Shown here: positions 34,735 to 45,246 of the stretch, in pieces
Layout of the letters: every line of letters starts with the position of its first letter
Position numbering within the stretch: position 1 is the stretch's first letter
Assembly: GCA_039583875.1 (NCBI GenBank)
Contig: CM077150.1
Span: 49,428,261-49,492,260 of the forward strand
Reading direction: 5' to 3'
DNA: 64,000 nucleotides
From: Platanthera guangdongensis
Lineage: Eukaryota > Streptophyta > Magnoliopsida > Asparagales > Orchidaceae
Program-made: the position numbers and the translations under genes
Notes under the pieces: generated by a model
Databases searched by the model: none
Seen by the model: only the letters and a program-made list of their open reading frames with translations
Told to the model about the DNA's origin: nothing

Positions 34735-36681
34735 TGTTGGGTACATTGGAAAATATGTACCTGATTTGAAGAAGCCTCACCCTACTCAATGATATACATC
34801 AAGGTGTATTTGATGTACTTTGAGTTTACTTGTGCAGGTTAAGTAATTGCAGGGAAAGCATGAAAAGTTTCTAAGTCCATGTGTCGACACCCAGAAGAAA
34901 AGTGTCGACACTTAAGAAGGCTTGTGTCGACACCCAGAGAAGCTGTGTCGACACTTGGAGTAATTGTGTCGACACCAGGAATGCAGAGTCGACACCAGAA
35001 GGAAAGTGTCGACACATACAAGCAGTGTCGACACTCAATGAAGAAATGTCTAAAGAATCTGTGTCGACACTTAGGAGCAGTGTCGACACCCAGAGGAATT
35101 TTGTCGACATCAGAAAGTGTCGACACCAGGAGGCTGTGTCGACACTCAGCACAACATCATCCAAGTTCAAGAAAAAGTGTCGACACTCAGCAAACTTCAA
35201 CAGAGTTTAAGTACAAGTGTCGACATAATGAAGAATGTGTCGACACACAGCAAAAGTCTCAACATATGAAGAAAGTGTCGACACTAGGAGGCTGTGTCGA
35301 CACTCAGCAAATTTCAATAAAGTCTAAGTACAAGTGTTGACACAAAGGAGATGTGTCGACACTCAGCAAAAGCTTCAACACAGAAGGCATGTGTCGACAC
35401 AAAGAAGATGTGTCGACACTTAGCAAGTATCAACACAAGAAGATGTGTCAACACAAAGGAGTTGTGTCGTCACTTACAAGAAATCAACTAAGTATCAAAG
35501 AAGAAGGACTTGTGTCGACACACAGGATCAGTGTCGACACATGTTGAAGAAGCAGTGTCGAGAAGCAGATTCTACAACACAAGGAGTTGTGTCGACACCA
35601 TGAAGGCTAGTGTCGACACTTAGTCTACTTGTGTCGACACTTAGTCTATTAGTGTCGACACTTAAAGACTGACTGTCTCGACACTTTCAGACAGTTACAG
35701 AAAATTGAAGAAGTGACTGGATGACTTGACAGCTGTCATTCCACCCGGTCTACTGCAACTGTCAGAGCTGTCAGAAAGTTGTTAGGAACCGGATCAGCCG
35801 GTCACCTTGGAGAAAGTCTATATAAATACCCTTCTCCTTTACAGATGAGGGGATCGATCAAGCAATTCATTGAAGAATCAATTGAATTGATCAGAAGATC
35901 TAAGAAGTTGGAGAGAGAGAGCTCCTTCTAAGAAGACAGCTATTGAACCAGGCTGTGAAGAAAGTTTCAGATTGAGATCTGATTCTTAAGTCAGCAGTGA
36001 TTGAAGATCATCTGCATAGAGAATCAACCCTATTGTGTTCTAATTCAAGAAGCTTTGAAGAAAGCCAAGGGAGGTTGATCTCAGCAAAGTTCTTTCAAGA
36101 ACTCTTCAAGAAACCAGACAACTCTTCTCTCTCAATCTAAGTTGTGGTTATATTCATTGTAATTTTAATTTTCTGTAGGATCCTTAGGGATCTGAGTTGT
36201 AAGCCTGAAATTATAAAGGCTGAGTGGTAGGGCCTGTGTGCCTGAGTGTAGGAGATCCATTTCTCTGAATGCAGGCCTTGTTGAGGGCTGAGTGTAGGCC
36301 TTGTTGAAGGTTGAGTGTAGGTCTTGGTGAAGACTGAGTAGTAGGGCCTTTGAGCCTGAGTTGTAGGAGTGGGATCACTCTGAGCTGTAGGAACCTATTT
36401 GGGGTTCTGAGTGTAAGATCTGAGGATCTGAGGAATAGTGGAGAATTTGGGCCGAATCTAGTACACTACTAGATAGGCGAAGGGGGAAAGTGGATGTACC
36501 CAGACCTTGGGGAACCACTATAAAATCTGTGTTCTCTGTGTGTGCTTTATTCTGTGATTGCTGTGATGTATTGCTGTGAAGAATTGCATATAATTCTGTG
36601 TATCTGCCTGTAAAGTTTAAAAAGATTAAGTGCACCTATTCACCCCCCCCCCCTCTAGGTGTTTAGGCACTAGTTCTTTCA
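34735..36681 (+). repeat. SIRE-A 3' LTR
   Basis: Matches 24033-25998 nearly throughout. The array runs 34881-35680; compared with the 5' copy it lacks one ~27-bp unit near 35178 and has scattered point differences, some inside the palindromes (gtgttgacac at 35334, gtgtcaacac at 35447, gtgtcgtcac at 35465). TATA at 35818. Ends ttctttca, followed by TSD CTCTA. Confidence 0.92.
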
Positions 36682-36785
36682 CTCTACTTCTTGATCAATG
36701 TTCATCACTAGATCCGAACTATTTTGGATTTTCTTGTTCCATTTCCGTTGCGCACAAGTGTTGTGACATATAGCAAAACCCAATA
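36682..36785 (+). repeat. Copia-1 second LTR, last part
   Basis: Starts with the duplicated target ctcta (also at 24028-24032) and continues cttcttgatcaatgttcatc, exactly where the uninterrupted LTR continues at 13593. Ends aaaacccaata at 36785 and is followed by a primer-binding site. Confidence 0.85.
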
Positions 36786-36786
36786 G

Positions 36787-37612
36787 TGGTATCAGAGCGA
36801 GGTTAATGCGATGATCATTATTTCAGAAGTTATTAAATCCATTGCGTGTAGATATAGAAATTTTAGAAGTGTTCTAAATACCCAAATCTATTCTTGGAAC
36901 CCTGCCAAGAATGCATGTGATTTTGTTGTTGATATCTTTGTTGCTCCTTAACAGTAACTGTCTCTCTTTTTGGTTTGTGAAACCAAGTGTGTGTTAGATT
37001 TTGAATCTCACATAGAGAGACGAGCTTGTCTACTATATAAGTTGAGTTGGTCTTGCTCATGTTTATTGCATGTAAATCTGAAGATTTAGAAGTGTTCTAG
37101 ATATTCAGATTTAGCCCAGTTCATCAAGTGTTGATGATTTTATTGTGCACATCAGGGATGCATTTGGATTATGACTATTGTAAGTTTTATTTTGTGGATG
37201 TGCACATTGGTTAATCATTAACCATGATTAAGTGTTAATAATTTTTCTCCAAAATCACTTAAGTAATATTAAGTATTTGGACGCCTTTCGATGAATGACA
37301 CTCTTCTTGCCTCGATCGATGAAGTGTGGGCTTACCAAAGTAAGGTGCATTAATTTATCTTGGTAAGGGTGCGAGCAGATAATTGTGATATCCCACTGTC
37401 GACATCAGGTCAATCTTAACTTGGTGACCTCAAAGAATGAGTGCCCAGAGGCATACGGTTGGCATGCACCATATGATAAATGCGAATAAAGAGTTATTCA
37501 CCAACCATACAGGAGTTGCATAAGTAATGCAATCGGCTAGCCTTGCCTACCTAAATAACTACATTGTGAGAGAAAAATCTAAAGCTGACTCATAGTTTTG
37601 GTGCAATATGGA
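36787..37612 (+). repeat. Second Copia-1 primer site and leader
   Basis: tggtatcagagcgagg at 36787-36802 and about 810 bp colinear with 13696-14510, including the 'accatatgataattgtgaataaagagttattcaccaac' region. It follows the second LTR, where flanking DNA would be expected, so the locus is LTR-internal-LTR-internal. Similarity stops at about 37612, before gag. Confidence 0.8.
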
Positions 37613-37886
37613 ACAAAAAAGACTAGTGAAGGAACATAAAAGACTTTTTCTGATAGCCACAATTTCAAGCTCTACTGAAATCAAAGTTTATATGAATTTA
37701 TTATTGAGAAATAAAGATGTTATTTCAATTATTCTGATTTCCTAATAGTTTTTCTCATTTACGTGTTCGTATGAAAAATCATTTTTTTCAAATCTATTAT
37801 CTTGTAAGATTTCTAAGTTTTTTACTTTAAAAACTAGAAAAGCCCTCATTCACCCCCCCCCTAAGGGCGTCATAAGATCCAACATT
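37613..37886 (+). repeat. Probable LTR end of Copia-2
   Basis: Ends with cctcattcacccccccc, ctaagggcgtcataagatccaaca, the form of a SIRE/Tork-type LTR 3' end. It may be the other half of the LTR begun at 11972. No primer site follows. Confidence 0.45.
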
Positions 37887-38700
37887 TCGTATCTGTGATA
37901 GCTTAATCTATAACGTTTTCACCATCTAGAATAATGACGCACCATGATCACACATTTTATGAGGGGCAAGGGATTATTGGTGATGGGGTTGGCCCCAATT
38001 TATTGAGAATAACAGATTACAGATAACAGTTTTCCTACTCTCCCACTCTCATGGTGGGAAGTTACGCGAATAAACCACCACACATACGATCTGAATGCTC
38101 GATCTACGTGTTAACTACCATGCATGGGATCCCGACCGCCATGAAGTAGTGCGTCAGTCGCCCCTCTTCCGCTGCTCGACGCAGGAGGCCTCGGACCCGG
38201 CCGGCCCAGCTACGGCCGACCACTCCCTCGACCACCCAAGTATGGTGGAACCGGATTCCCCTACGCCACTTGGCGAGGGGTATCCTTGGCCACGACTGAT
38301 CCCGGTCGCGGCCAGCTTCACCGAGGCCAGCCTTGCCGAGGGTGATTACCTCAAGACCAATCTCGACCATGGCCGGTTCCACAAGGGGCCTGCTGCCTGC
38401 ACGCGAGCGGCCTCAACCACTTCCACCACATAGGGGGTGAACGCCTCACGGCCACCCGATAACAAGTGGCCTCGGTCGTGGCTGCCCTCAAAGGAGCAGC
38501 CACCTATTGTCCTCCCTGTCACAGGCAACCACGAGCCCCCTCCCCCATAAAGGGGGTAGCCGCCTCGTGGGTTGTTGTCAACCCTTTGCCTCCCGGGCCA
38601 ACGGGCGGCCTCAGCCAACCCCTACAAGTCTGACCTCCCCTCCTAGTCGTTCGCCATGGAGGAAAGGGGGGTCACCGCCTTGGCCACCTGTCTTGGGCCG
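37887..38700. other. GC-rich non-coding stretch, perhaps part of Tat-like LTR
   Basis: 38100-38700 is much more GC-rich than its surroundings and rich in ggcc and cctcg words. Frames of 112 (plus) and 92/90 codons (minus) cover it, but none resembles a protein. The position just before a Tat-type LTR end and primer site makes it likely to be U3 of that LTR; I could not fix the LTR start. Confidence 0.4.
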
Positions 38701-39483
38701 TTAGTCCCCTGTGTGTGATTTTTGATAACCCAGGGTTAGGAATGCCTTTCCTTAAAAATGGAGATCCTTATGCCCCAGTCCTAGCCTATATATTGGTCCA
38801 TCTGGTAGGTACTGGGTGAAATTACCGAACTACCCTCATAATATCCTATAAATAGACTCGCTTTATACTTCATTTGGATCCTTTTCGGTTTTCTAACTCT
38901 GACTGTCTTAATGTCTTTCTCTCTCTACACTCTTTCTCTTTCTATAGATTTTCCGCCCACAAGGAACTTGGACAAACACCTCCTAGGCAGATGAAGTTTG
39001 CTCAAAGCAAGACAAGCATTCAGAAGTGAATAGACTCCCAATTATCGGCATACTCCCCGGTCATTCGCTGGGAACAAAATTGAGTGACAAGACCTCATGT
39101 TGCCAGCAGAACAAGTCCAGGAAGGAGACAAATGAGCTGGCTAACTCTCGTGGGTGCAAAAAGAGCAAGATTCCCGGAAGAGCACAGAGATCCCACGACG
39201 CTCAGATCTTTCTCTAACTCTCTCATCCCTCAAAGCATAACAAGGAGCAGCATGTCTCCCTTGTCTTCACCAAAACAACTTTCTAACAAACTTTAGAATA
39301 GTGGAAGTTTGGTCAACAGCGAATCGACCACGTGGTTTTTCATGCCGATTACGGGTTTTCCACATAACTAAATCTCTCTTGCACAAATTTGAGAACCTTT
39401 TTCTGTATGCATGCTTGATCGCATAATGGGCTAGGACGGTTCAAGTGTCCCAATCTATTAAGAGCATTGAGTAGACTGCAACA
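38701..39483 (+). repeat. Tat-like Gypsy 5' LTR, distal part
   Basis: Contains a TATA box (ctataaatag, 38847-38856) followed by a pyrimidine-rich leader, and ends gactgcaaca at 39483, immediately before a Gypsy-type primer site. Its start is uncertain (38000-38711). Confidence 0.55.
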
Positions 39484-40440
39484 TTTTGGCTCCATCTATG
39501 GGAACCAGTCTCTAAAAGTATTAAAGTTTCAGGGAGTAATGGTTTATGCTTTCGGAAAAATACAAAACACCTAGAACATCGCATGATCCCCCAATATAGC
39601 GACCCAGGCACCTCCTGCCGTTTAGTAGATCCATGGCAGCAAAAGATCCCATCAAGACTCTACCATCACGTTCAATGAAGAGGACTTGTCGAGGTTACAG
39701 GTTCCTCACCAAGAACCTCTAGTGATTAGCGCCGAGATCGGATACCCCTACTTCTGGGTAAAAAGAATCCTGGTGGACATCGACAACTTCGTTGACCTCT
39801 TGTTCCACTCAACCCTCAAAAGGTCAAGCTCATGGGAGGACACCTGAGCCCCGCGTCAGGTTCAATCCATGGCATTAATAATCGACTAGTACCAACATGA
39901 GGAGTAATTACACTGCTCATCATAATAGGCAAGCCACCGCAATAAGAGACATATTATTTTCAATTTACGGTCATGGATTCTAGTTCCCCTTATAACACAA
40001 TATTTAGAAGGCTTACCTATGCAACCTTTGAGGTTTTCTCTTCAATACCGTATCACAGCATGAAGTTTCTGACTTTGGGAAGGTAGGCTTCGTTCAGGGA
40101 GATCAAGTGGTAGCCCGCGCATGCTATTCAGAGCCCGCGCAGCCGGCTAGGGCCATCACACTCAATATTGACAACTTCGGTCGTTCAGGGAGATCAAGTT
40201 CAGTGTGGGGCTCTGGTTGAAGGACTTGTGGAAATCACCCTCTCCCTATAAAACATAACCTAAATGGTCCAGTTTGGGTCCCTACTATCCCTAGAAGAAA
40301 GAGAAGAATATGTGGTCCTCCTCCGAAGGAACATGGATATTTTTGCTTGGAGCCCGGAAGACATGTCAGGGATAGATCCAAAAGTGGTCATCAACACTTT
40401 GAACATCAACCTCCTATGCTGGATATTCATGTAGAAGAAG
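39484..40440 (+). pseudogene. Tat-like Gypsy primer site and decayed gag region
   Basis: ttttggctccatctatgggaa (39484-39504) is a mutated form of the TTTGGCGCCGTCTGTGGGAA site common to Tat-lineage Gypsy elements; C-to-T changes at both CG sites explain most of the difference. The next ~950 bp should hold gag and protease but no clear motif survives, and no frame is longer than ~60 codons. Confidence 0.6.
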
Positions 40441-41040
40441 AGGAGCTTCATCTCGAAATGATTTCAGGCGATCGAGGAAGAGGTGGCCAGGCTTTTGGAG
40501 GCCAAATTCATCTACGAGGTCGGATATCCTACATGGTTAGAAAATGTGGTCATGGTGAAGAAGGCCTCTGGGAAGTGGACAATGTCCGTCAACTATAGTA
40601 ATTTGAACAAGGCTTGTCTAAAGGACATCTTTCCACTTCCCAGAATCGACCAGCTCGTGGACACAACGGCCGGGCATGAGCTCCTGAGCTTCACAGATGC
40701 ATACTTCAGGTACAACCAGATTCACAAGAACCCCAATGATGAGGAGCATATGGCTTTTTAAACTGATAAAGGTAGCTACTACTACAGAGTCATGCCCTTC
40801 TGCCACAAAAATGTCTGCGCAACCTATCAGAGGCTGATGACTAAAGTGTTCAAGGAGCTCATCAGAAGACTATATAAGTATATGTGGATGATATGTTAGT
40901 GAAGAGCGCTCACTATCACAGCCATCTGGAAAACTTGTAGAGGTGCTTCTAAGTGTTACGTCATAATAAGATGTGTCTTAATGCTGACATATGCGCATTT
41001 GAGGTCATGGTCGAGAAATTCTTGGGCTTTATGGTAACCC
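40441..41040 (+). pseudogene. Tat-like Gypsy reverse transcriptase, broken
   Basis: The frame 40483-40761 encodes EAKFIYEVGYPTWLENVVMV, KWTMSVNYSNLNKACLKD (usually CVDYTDLNKACPKD), FPLPRIDQLVDTTAGHELLSF and TDAYFRYNQI with the first catalytic Asp, then EEHMAF and TAA at 40759. After it, YYYRVMPFCHKNVCATYQRLM (the G of MPFG is Cys). The YVDDM box at about 40875-40890 is split by a frameshift. The next part lies in the frame 40953-41333 (FLGFMVTHR, NPEMIKALENM). Confidence 0.8.
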
Positions 41041-41690
41041 ATCGTGTGACAGAGGCAAATCCTGAGATGATCAAGGCTTTAGAAAACATGATGCCTCCGC
41101 GCTCAATTAAGGAGGTATATCTGATGAATGACGGGATCACAACAATCTCACGACTCCTAGCTCGAATGAGAGACAAATATCTGCCTTTCTTTAAGACCCT
41201 TCGAGGAGCACGTAACTCCAGTTTCCAATGGATAGATGAATATCAGGCTTCATTTGAGCACCTCAAGCAGTATTTTGCGGCCCCCATCTCATGTCAAAGC
41301 CAGTTCCCGACGAGGATTTATTTTTGTATCTAGCAGTGACCCACCTCCATCATCTCAGTTCTTATGAAGGATGAGGGAGGAATTCAGCAACCAATTTATT
41401 ATCTTAGCAAAGTTCTCTCTGACACAGAAACCAGGTATTCTGGTGCAGACAAAAGGCATTGGCCCTTATCTTCTCAACAAGGAAGCTCTGGACCTACGTC
41501 CAAGCCTATACAATAAAGGTGTTGACGTGGCTGCCTCTCTGAACCATCCTTCAGAAGCAGGAAGTCTGAGGATGGCTTGTCAAGTGGGCAGTCGAGTTAG
41601 GAGAGTTTGACATCCTATTCCTTCCGCGCCCAGACATTAAATTGCAGGTCCTCACTGACTTCATTGCTGAATGCACCATCCTAGAGCCCA
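41041..41690 (+). pseudogene. Tat-like Gypsy RNase H (first), broken
   Basis: FFKTLRGARNSSFQWIDEYQASFEHLKQYF, then across frames VLMKDEGGIQQPIYYLSKVLSDTETRYS, and WAVELGEFDI-like and LTDFIAECTILEP blocks near 41590-41690. Several frameshifts. The domain order RT, RNase H, second RNase H, integrase is as in Tat elements. Confidence 0.65.
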
Positions 41691-42140
41691 CTCCTAAAGA
41701 AGAATGGACCACCACTCCCTAGACTCTTTACATCTACAGAGACTCGGGAACAGAAGAGGCGGGAGCAGACATATTACTGATAAGCCCGAATGGAATATCT
41801 TTGGAGTATTCTCTCGGGCTGAAATTCCCAGCCACTAACAACATCATAGAATATAAGGCCCTAATTATCGGTCTCCAGCTTGCCATCAGCTACAAAATTA
41901 AATACCTAATAATTATCTACACTGACTCACAGCTGATCGTATCCCAGATTGATGTAGATTTCAAAGAAAGATATGACCAACTGGCCCAATACCTCGCGCG
42001 TGTTAGAAGCTTTATGCAGAAAATTCCATCTCACCAGATCCTCCATATCCCTCGAGAGTTGAATTTTAGGGCTGATATGCTCTCTAAGCTTGCCACTTCA
42101 CCAACATGTTTCCATTCTTGGAGGAGGAGAGTGGAAGACA
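41690..42140 (+). pseudogene. Second (archaeal-type) RNase H of Tat-like Gypsy
   Basis: From the frame 41801-42226 and its upstream part: LYIYRDSGTEEAGADILLISPNG (first Asp, after a TAG at 41720), LEYSLGLKFPATNNIIEYKALIIGLQLA (catalytic Glu), IIYTDSQLIVSQID (Asp), and ELNFRADMLSKLAT (last Asp). This extra RNase H is the mark of the Tat lineage. It is the best kept part of this element, open for 141 codons, but joined to broken neighbours. Confidence 0.8.
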
Positions 42141-43195
42141 TTATGATCCTGAGCATCTTGGGGCCATGGGAGATTGCAACCATTAGTTGCGTAGGGACAT
42201 ATTGTATGGACCCCTTGAGGGCATAACTCAATAAAGGTCAACTCCTAGACAACCACTTGTATGCATGTCGGCTTTGGGTACCGGAAGCAGCGTTCTCCAT
42301 AATAAATGAAGAATTATACAAATGGGCATTTTTGGCCCCTTCTTAAAATGCCTATCTGAAGCTGAGGTCGAGTACTCTCTTCGCAAAGTCCACAAACGGT
42401 CTACGTTGAGCATCTCAGGGGAAATCTTTAGCTCAAAAAAAAATACTCCATCAAGGGTTCTTCTGGACAATAATGAAGAAGGATGCGGCTGAATTCGTCT
42501 AAAAGTGTGTCAGTTGCCATCTTCACACTAATTCCCTTCGCCTACCGCTATCATGCTCACTGCAATCCAAAGCTCGTAGCCATTTTCCCAGTGGGTGATC
42601 GACATCTTGGGCCCCCTCCCTATAACAACTGGGAAAAGGATGTTCATCATTATGGGCATCGATTATTTCACCAAGTGGGTAGAAGAAGAACTACTTGCCA
42701 AAATAATTGAGGAGAACTTGAAGAAGTTTGTCTAAAATAGCATCATTTGCCTCTTTGGGATACCTGCCATCATCGTAGCTAACAATGGGATGCAATTCAT
42801 CGGGAGGTCATTCATCAAGATGTGTGAGGACTTAAAATCAACCGCTATCATACCTCCATAATGCACCATCAGGTCGGGCGGATAGAGGTGACAAATCGAA
42901 CTATCCTTAAGGGATTAAAAATACGCCTCCACGAGGCAGGGGCAGTGGGTAGATGAGCTCCAAAATTTGTTATGGGCATATCGCACCACAAAAAATAACC
43001 CCAATTGGCAAGATGCCATTCAATCTGTGCTACGGATCTGTGGCAGTTATCCCTATGGACATTGGATTCCTCGACATGCCTGTCTATGATTTCAATTCAT
43101 AAAGAAATGATGAGCAACCCCGAGAAACCTCGACTTCATCTCGGAAGTAAGGGACACGGAAGCACCTCGTGTCGCAGCATACCAAATACAGGCGA
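42141..43195 (+). pseudogene. Tat-like Gypsy integrase, heavily decayed
   Basis: Only short matches in shifting frames: DYFTKWVEEELL-like near 42660-42700, FGIPAIIVANNGMQF (second catalytic Asp replaced, about 42757-42798), a PLQ/TEGR-like block near 42860, LWAYRTTKNNP near 42970, and PFNLCYGSVAVIPMDIGF near 43016-43070. It ends where the Ale-like element begins (43196). Confidence 0.55.
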
Positions 43196-43223
43196 TGTAA
43201 CGCCCCTGATTTTTCAGTGTTTA
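43196..43223 (+). repeat. Ale-like Copia LTR, first 28 bp
   Basis: tgtaacgcccctgatttttcagtgttta; continues after SIRE-B at 55566. The last five bases are the target duplicated by SIRE-B (GTTTA). Confidence 0.5.
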
Positions 43224-45060
43224 TGAAAGTGATGTGTTACATCTAATATACTCTAGAGGGGGGTGAATAGAGTATTTGTAGGTCCTTATAAAACTATTAC
43301 AGCTTCTGTTGTAATTAAAAGGTGCAGACTTAAAATAAAATAAATAAGCACACAGCAGTCCTAAAAACACAAGCACAGCAAGAACAAAAAGAAAAGGGGC
43401 AACCAGACGACACAAGAAATTTTATAGCGGTTCCCCAACCTGGGTACATCCACTCTTCTACCACCCTGGTAGGAATCCACTATAGGTTTTGATCAGGTGA
43501 CTGCCACCAATGAGCTTTTGATCAGGTGCTCAAAAACCAACCTCAAGTCTTTTGGAAGGAGTCTTGTGAACCAGAATAATTTTGAAGGGAAATAAAACCC
43601 TTTATAGAGGTGGGGATGAGAGAGTGATGTGGACTTCTCTTTCTCAATAAGCTGAGAAGACTTAAGTGGATTCAGTGATGTTGTCAATGCTCCCCCTGAG
43701 ATGTAGAAGCGTTCGGGAGAATTGGAGCTTTGCACAGGGTGATAGACCTTCAAGCTTTCAGCCTTGATCAAAGGGATCTTCAGGAACTTCTGAGACAGAT
43801 GGAATATTGTTGTCCTGTGAAGTGTCCTGGAGAGTTTGAAGAATGAAGACTCTTGATATTTCAATGACTGTTCTTCTTCTGCAGATGCCAGATGATGTTC
43901 TGGTCAAGGGCTTTCTTCTATATCAGAAATCTTGTGTAAGATTGAGAGCAGACGGGTTGTGTTTTTCTTGTCTGATTCAGTAATCTTCTCTCTGTATATT
44001 TTTCTAACTTTCTTTCTATCTCTGTCTGTGTAAGAAAAGAGAAAAATCTCTTTTTATATTTTTCTTGGGGAAATTGGTCTTTTGAATTTTGAATTCCTTC
44101 TACATTCAATGTTGACGGCCTAGAGAATAAGCAACATTGAATAATTTCCCCAACTGTCTCGTGAAAAAATGGCAAGCAATATTTCTGGAGAATATCCTAA
44201 TCAATGCTCCTCTAACGGTTATATTCAGAGAATGTTAGAGCATTGATTACCCAGGAATTATTGCAGTAATAATGGGGATAGGGCTGGAAATGACTTAGTC
44301 TGGAATCGTCGAACAGTTGACCGAAATCGTCAAACTGAGTACACAGTTTGTCGAACTGAGATGTTGTGTTCGTCGACCAGACAGCTTCTGTTCATCGAGC
44401 TGAGTTCCATGATCGTCGAGTTGGAAACTGAACTGCTGTCTCTTCTGAACTTTGCCTATTCTGTGTCTGAAGTTCGTCGAGCTGGTAAATATGTTCGTCG
44501 ACTGGAGTTCAGCAACTATTCTGGACTTAGAATATTCACAGTTATATCTGAAATGAAAGTTAAAGTCTCCAGAATTCGTCGACCTAAGATCTGATTTGTC
44601 GAGCTGAGTTTCTAGAGTTGTCAAATATTCTGTGTGTCGACACAAGTCTTCTGTGTCTAAGTTGTTGAAGTAGATAATCCAGAATTTTTCGGGCAGAGAA
44701 CTGAGTGCGTCGAGATGAGACTAGAGAACATAGTCTTGACAGAATGCTGTAGTAGTCCAAAGATTCGTCGACCAAAGAATAGAGTTCGTCGAGCTCATCT
44801 CAGAGAATTTTCTCTGAGATCGTCGAGCTCGGCACGACAATCGTTGAACTGAGTTCGACGAACGTCGAACTTACTTTACATAGTCTTGAAATCTTCTAAG
44901 TCTTGAGTCTCTGGCAGTCTTGTTGATAGCTGGTACATGTGATGTTGACTCTAAGGACTTGGCCTAGACTCTAGGACACGACTATGACTCTGGTTATACA
45001 TTATGGGTCACAAGATCCTAAGATAGTGAACCTAGCCCAAATCAAACTAGGGATCCAACA
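43224..45060 (-). repeat. SIRE-B 3' LTR
   Basis: 1,837 bp; minus-strand start TGTTGGATCCC at 45060, end CACATCACTTTCA at 43224. U3 carries the TCGTCGA array 44306-44870, in which cores start at 44306, 44327, 44348, 44370, 44392 and 44413, then 44474/44495 and 44576/44596/44618: steps of 20-22 bp. The poly-C end signature is at 43254-43265. Confidence 0.88.
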
Positions 45061-45246
45061 ATCTTCCCCTATTTGGGTGAGGTTATTAACCACAGACTCA
45101 GACTTAAACTGAAAATAAACAAAGCAGAAAAAGTATATATCTGGCAGAGATAGATAACACATATAGCAGATATATATATACAAGAGCTTTGTTCAGAAAA
45201 TATAAAGCTGTTATAAATAATGCAGAAAGATAAAGAGAGTTTAAAA

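Larger units (their letters stand above)
24033..36681 (+). mobile_element. SIRE-A: complete SIRE/Maximus-type Copia element
   Basis: 12,649 bp with two LTRs (1,966 and 1,947 bp), initiator-Met primer site, gag, protease, integrase, reverse transcriptase, RNase H, an extra long ORF3, and a polypurine tract. TSD CTCTA at 24028-24032 and 36682-36686. The LTRs differ by scattered substitutions and one ~27-bp array deletion, so it is a fairly young insertion. Yet gag-pol has seven in-frame stops and one frameshift, so this copy cannot encode its own enzymes; it was either damaged after insertion or moved by proteins from another copy. Confidence 0.92.

Noticed and set aside
38095..38704. GC-rich overlapping frames of 112, 92, 90 and 65 codons as a possible host gene
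   Set aside because: Frames overlap on both strands, show no motif, and lie where the U3 of the Tat-like LTR is expected; high GC alone makes stops rare.
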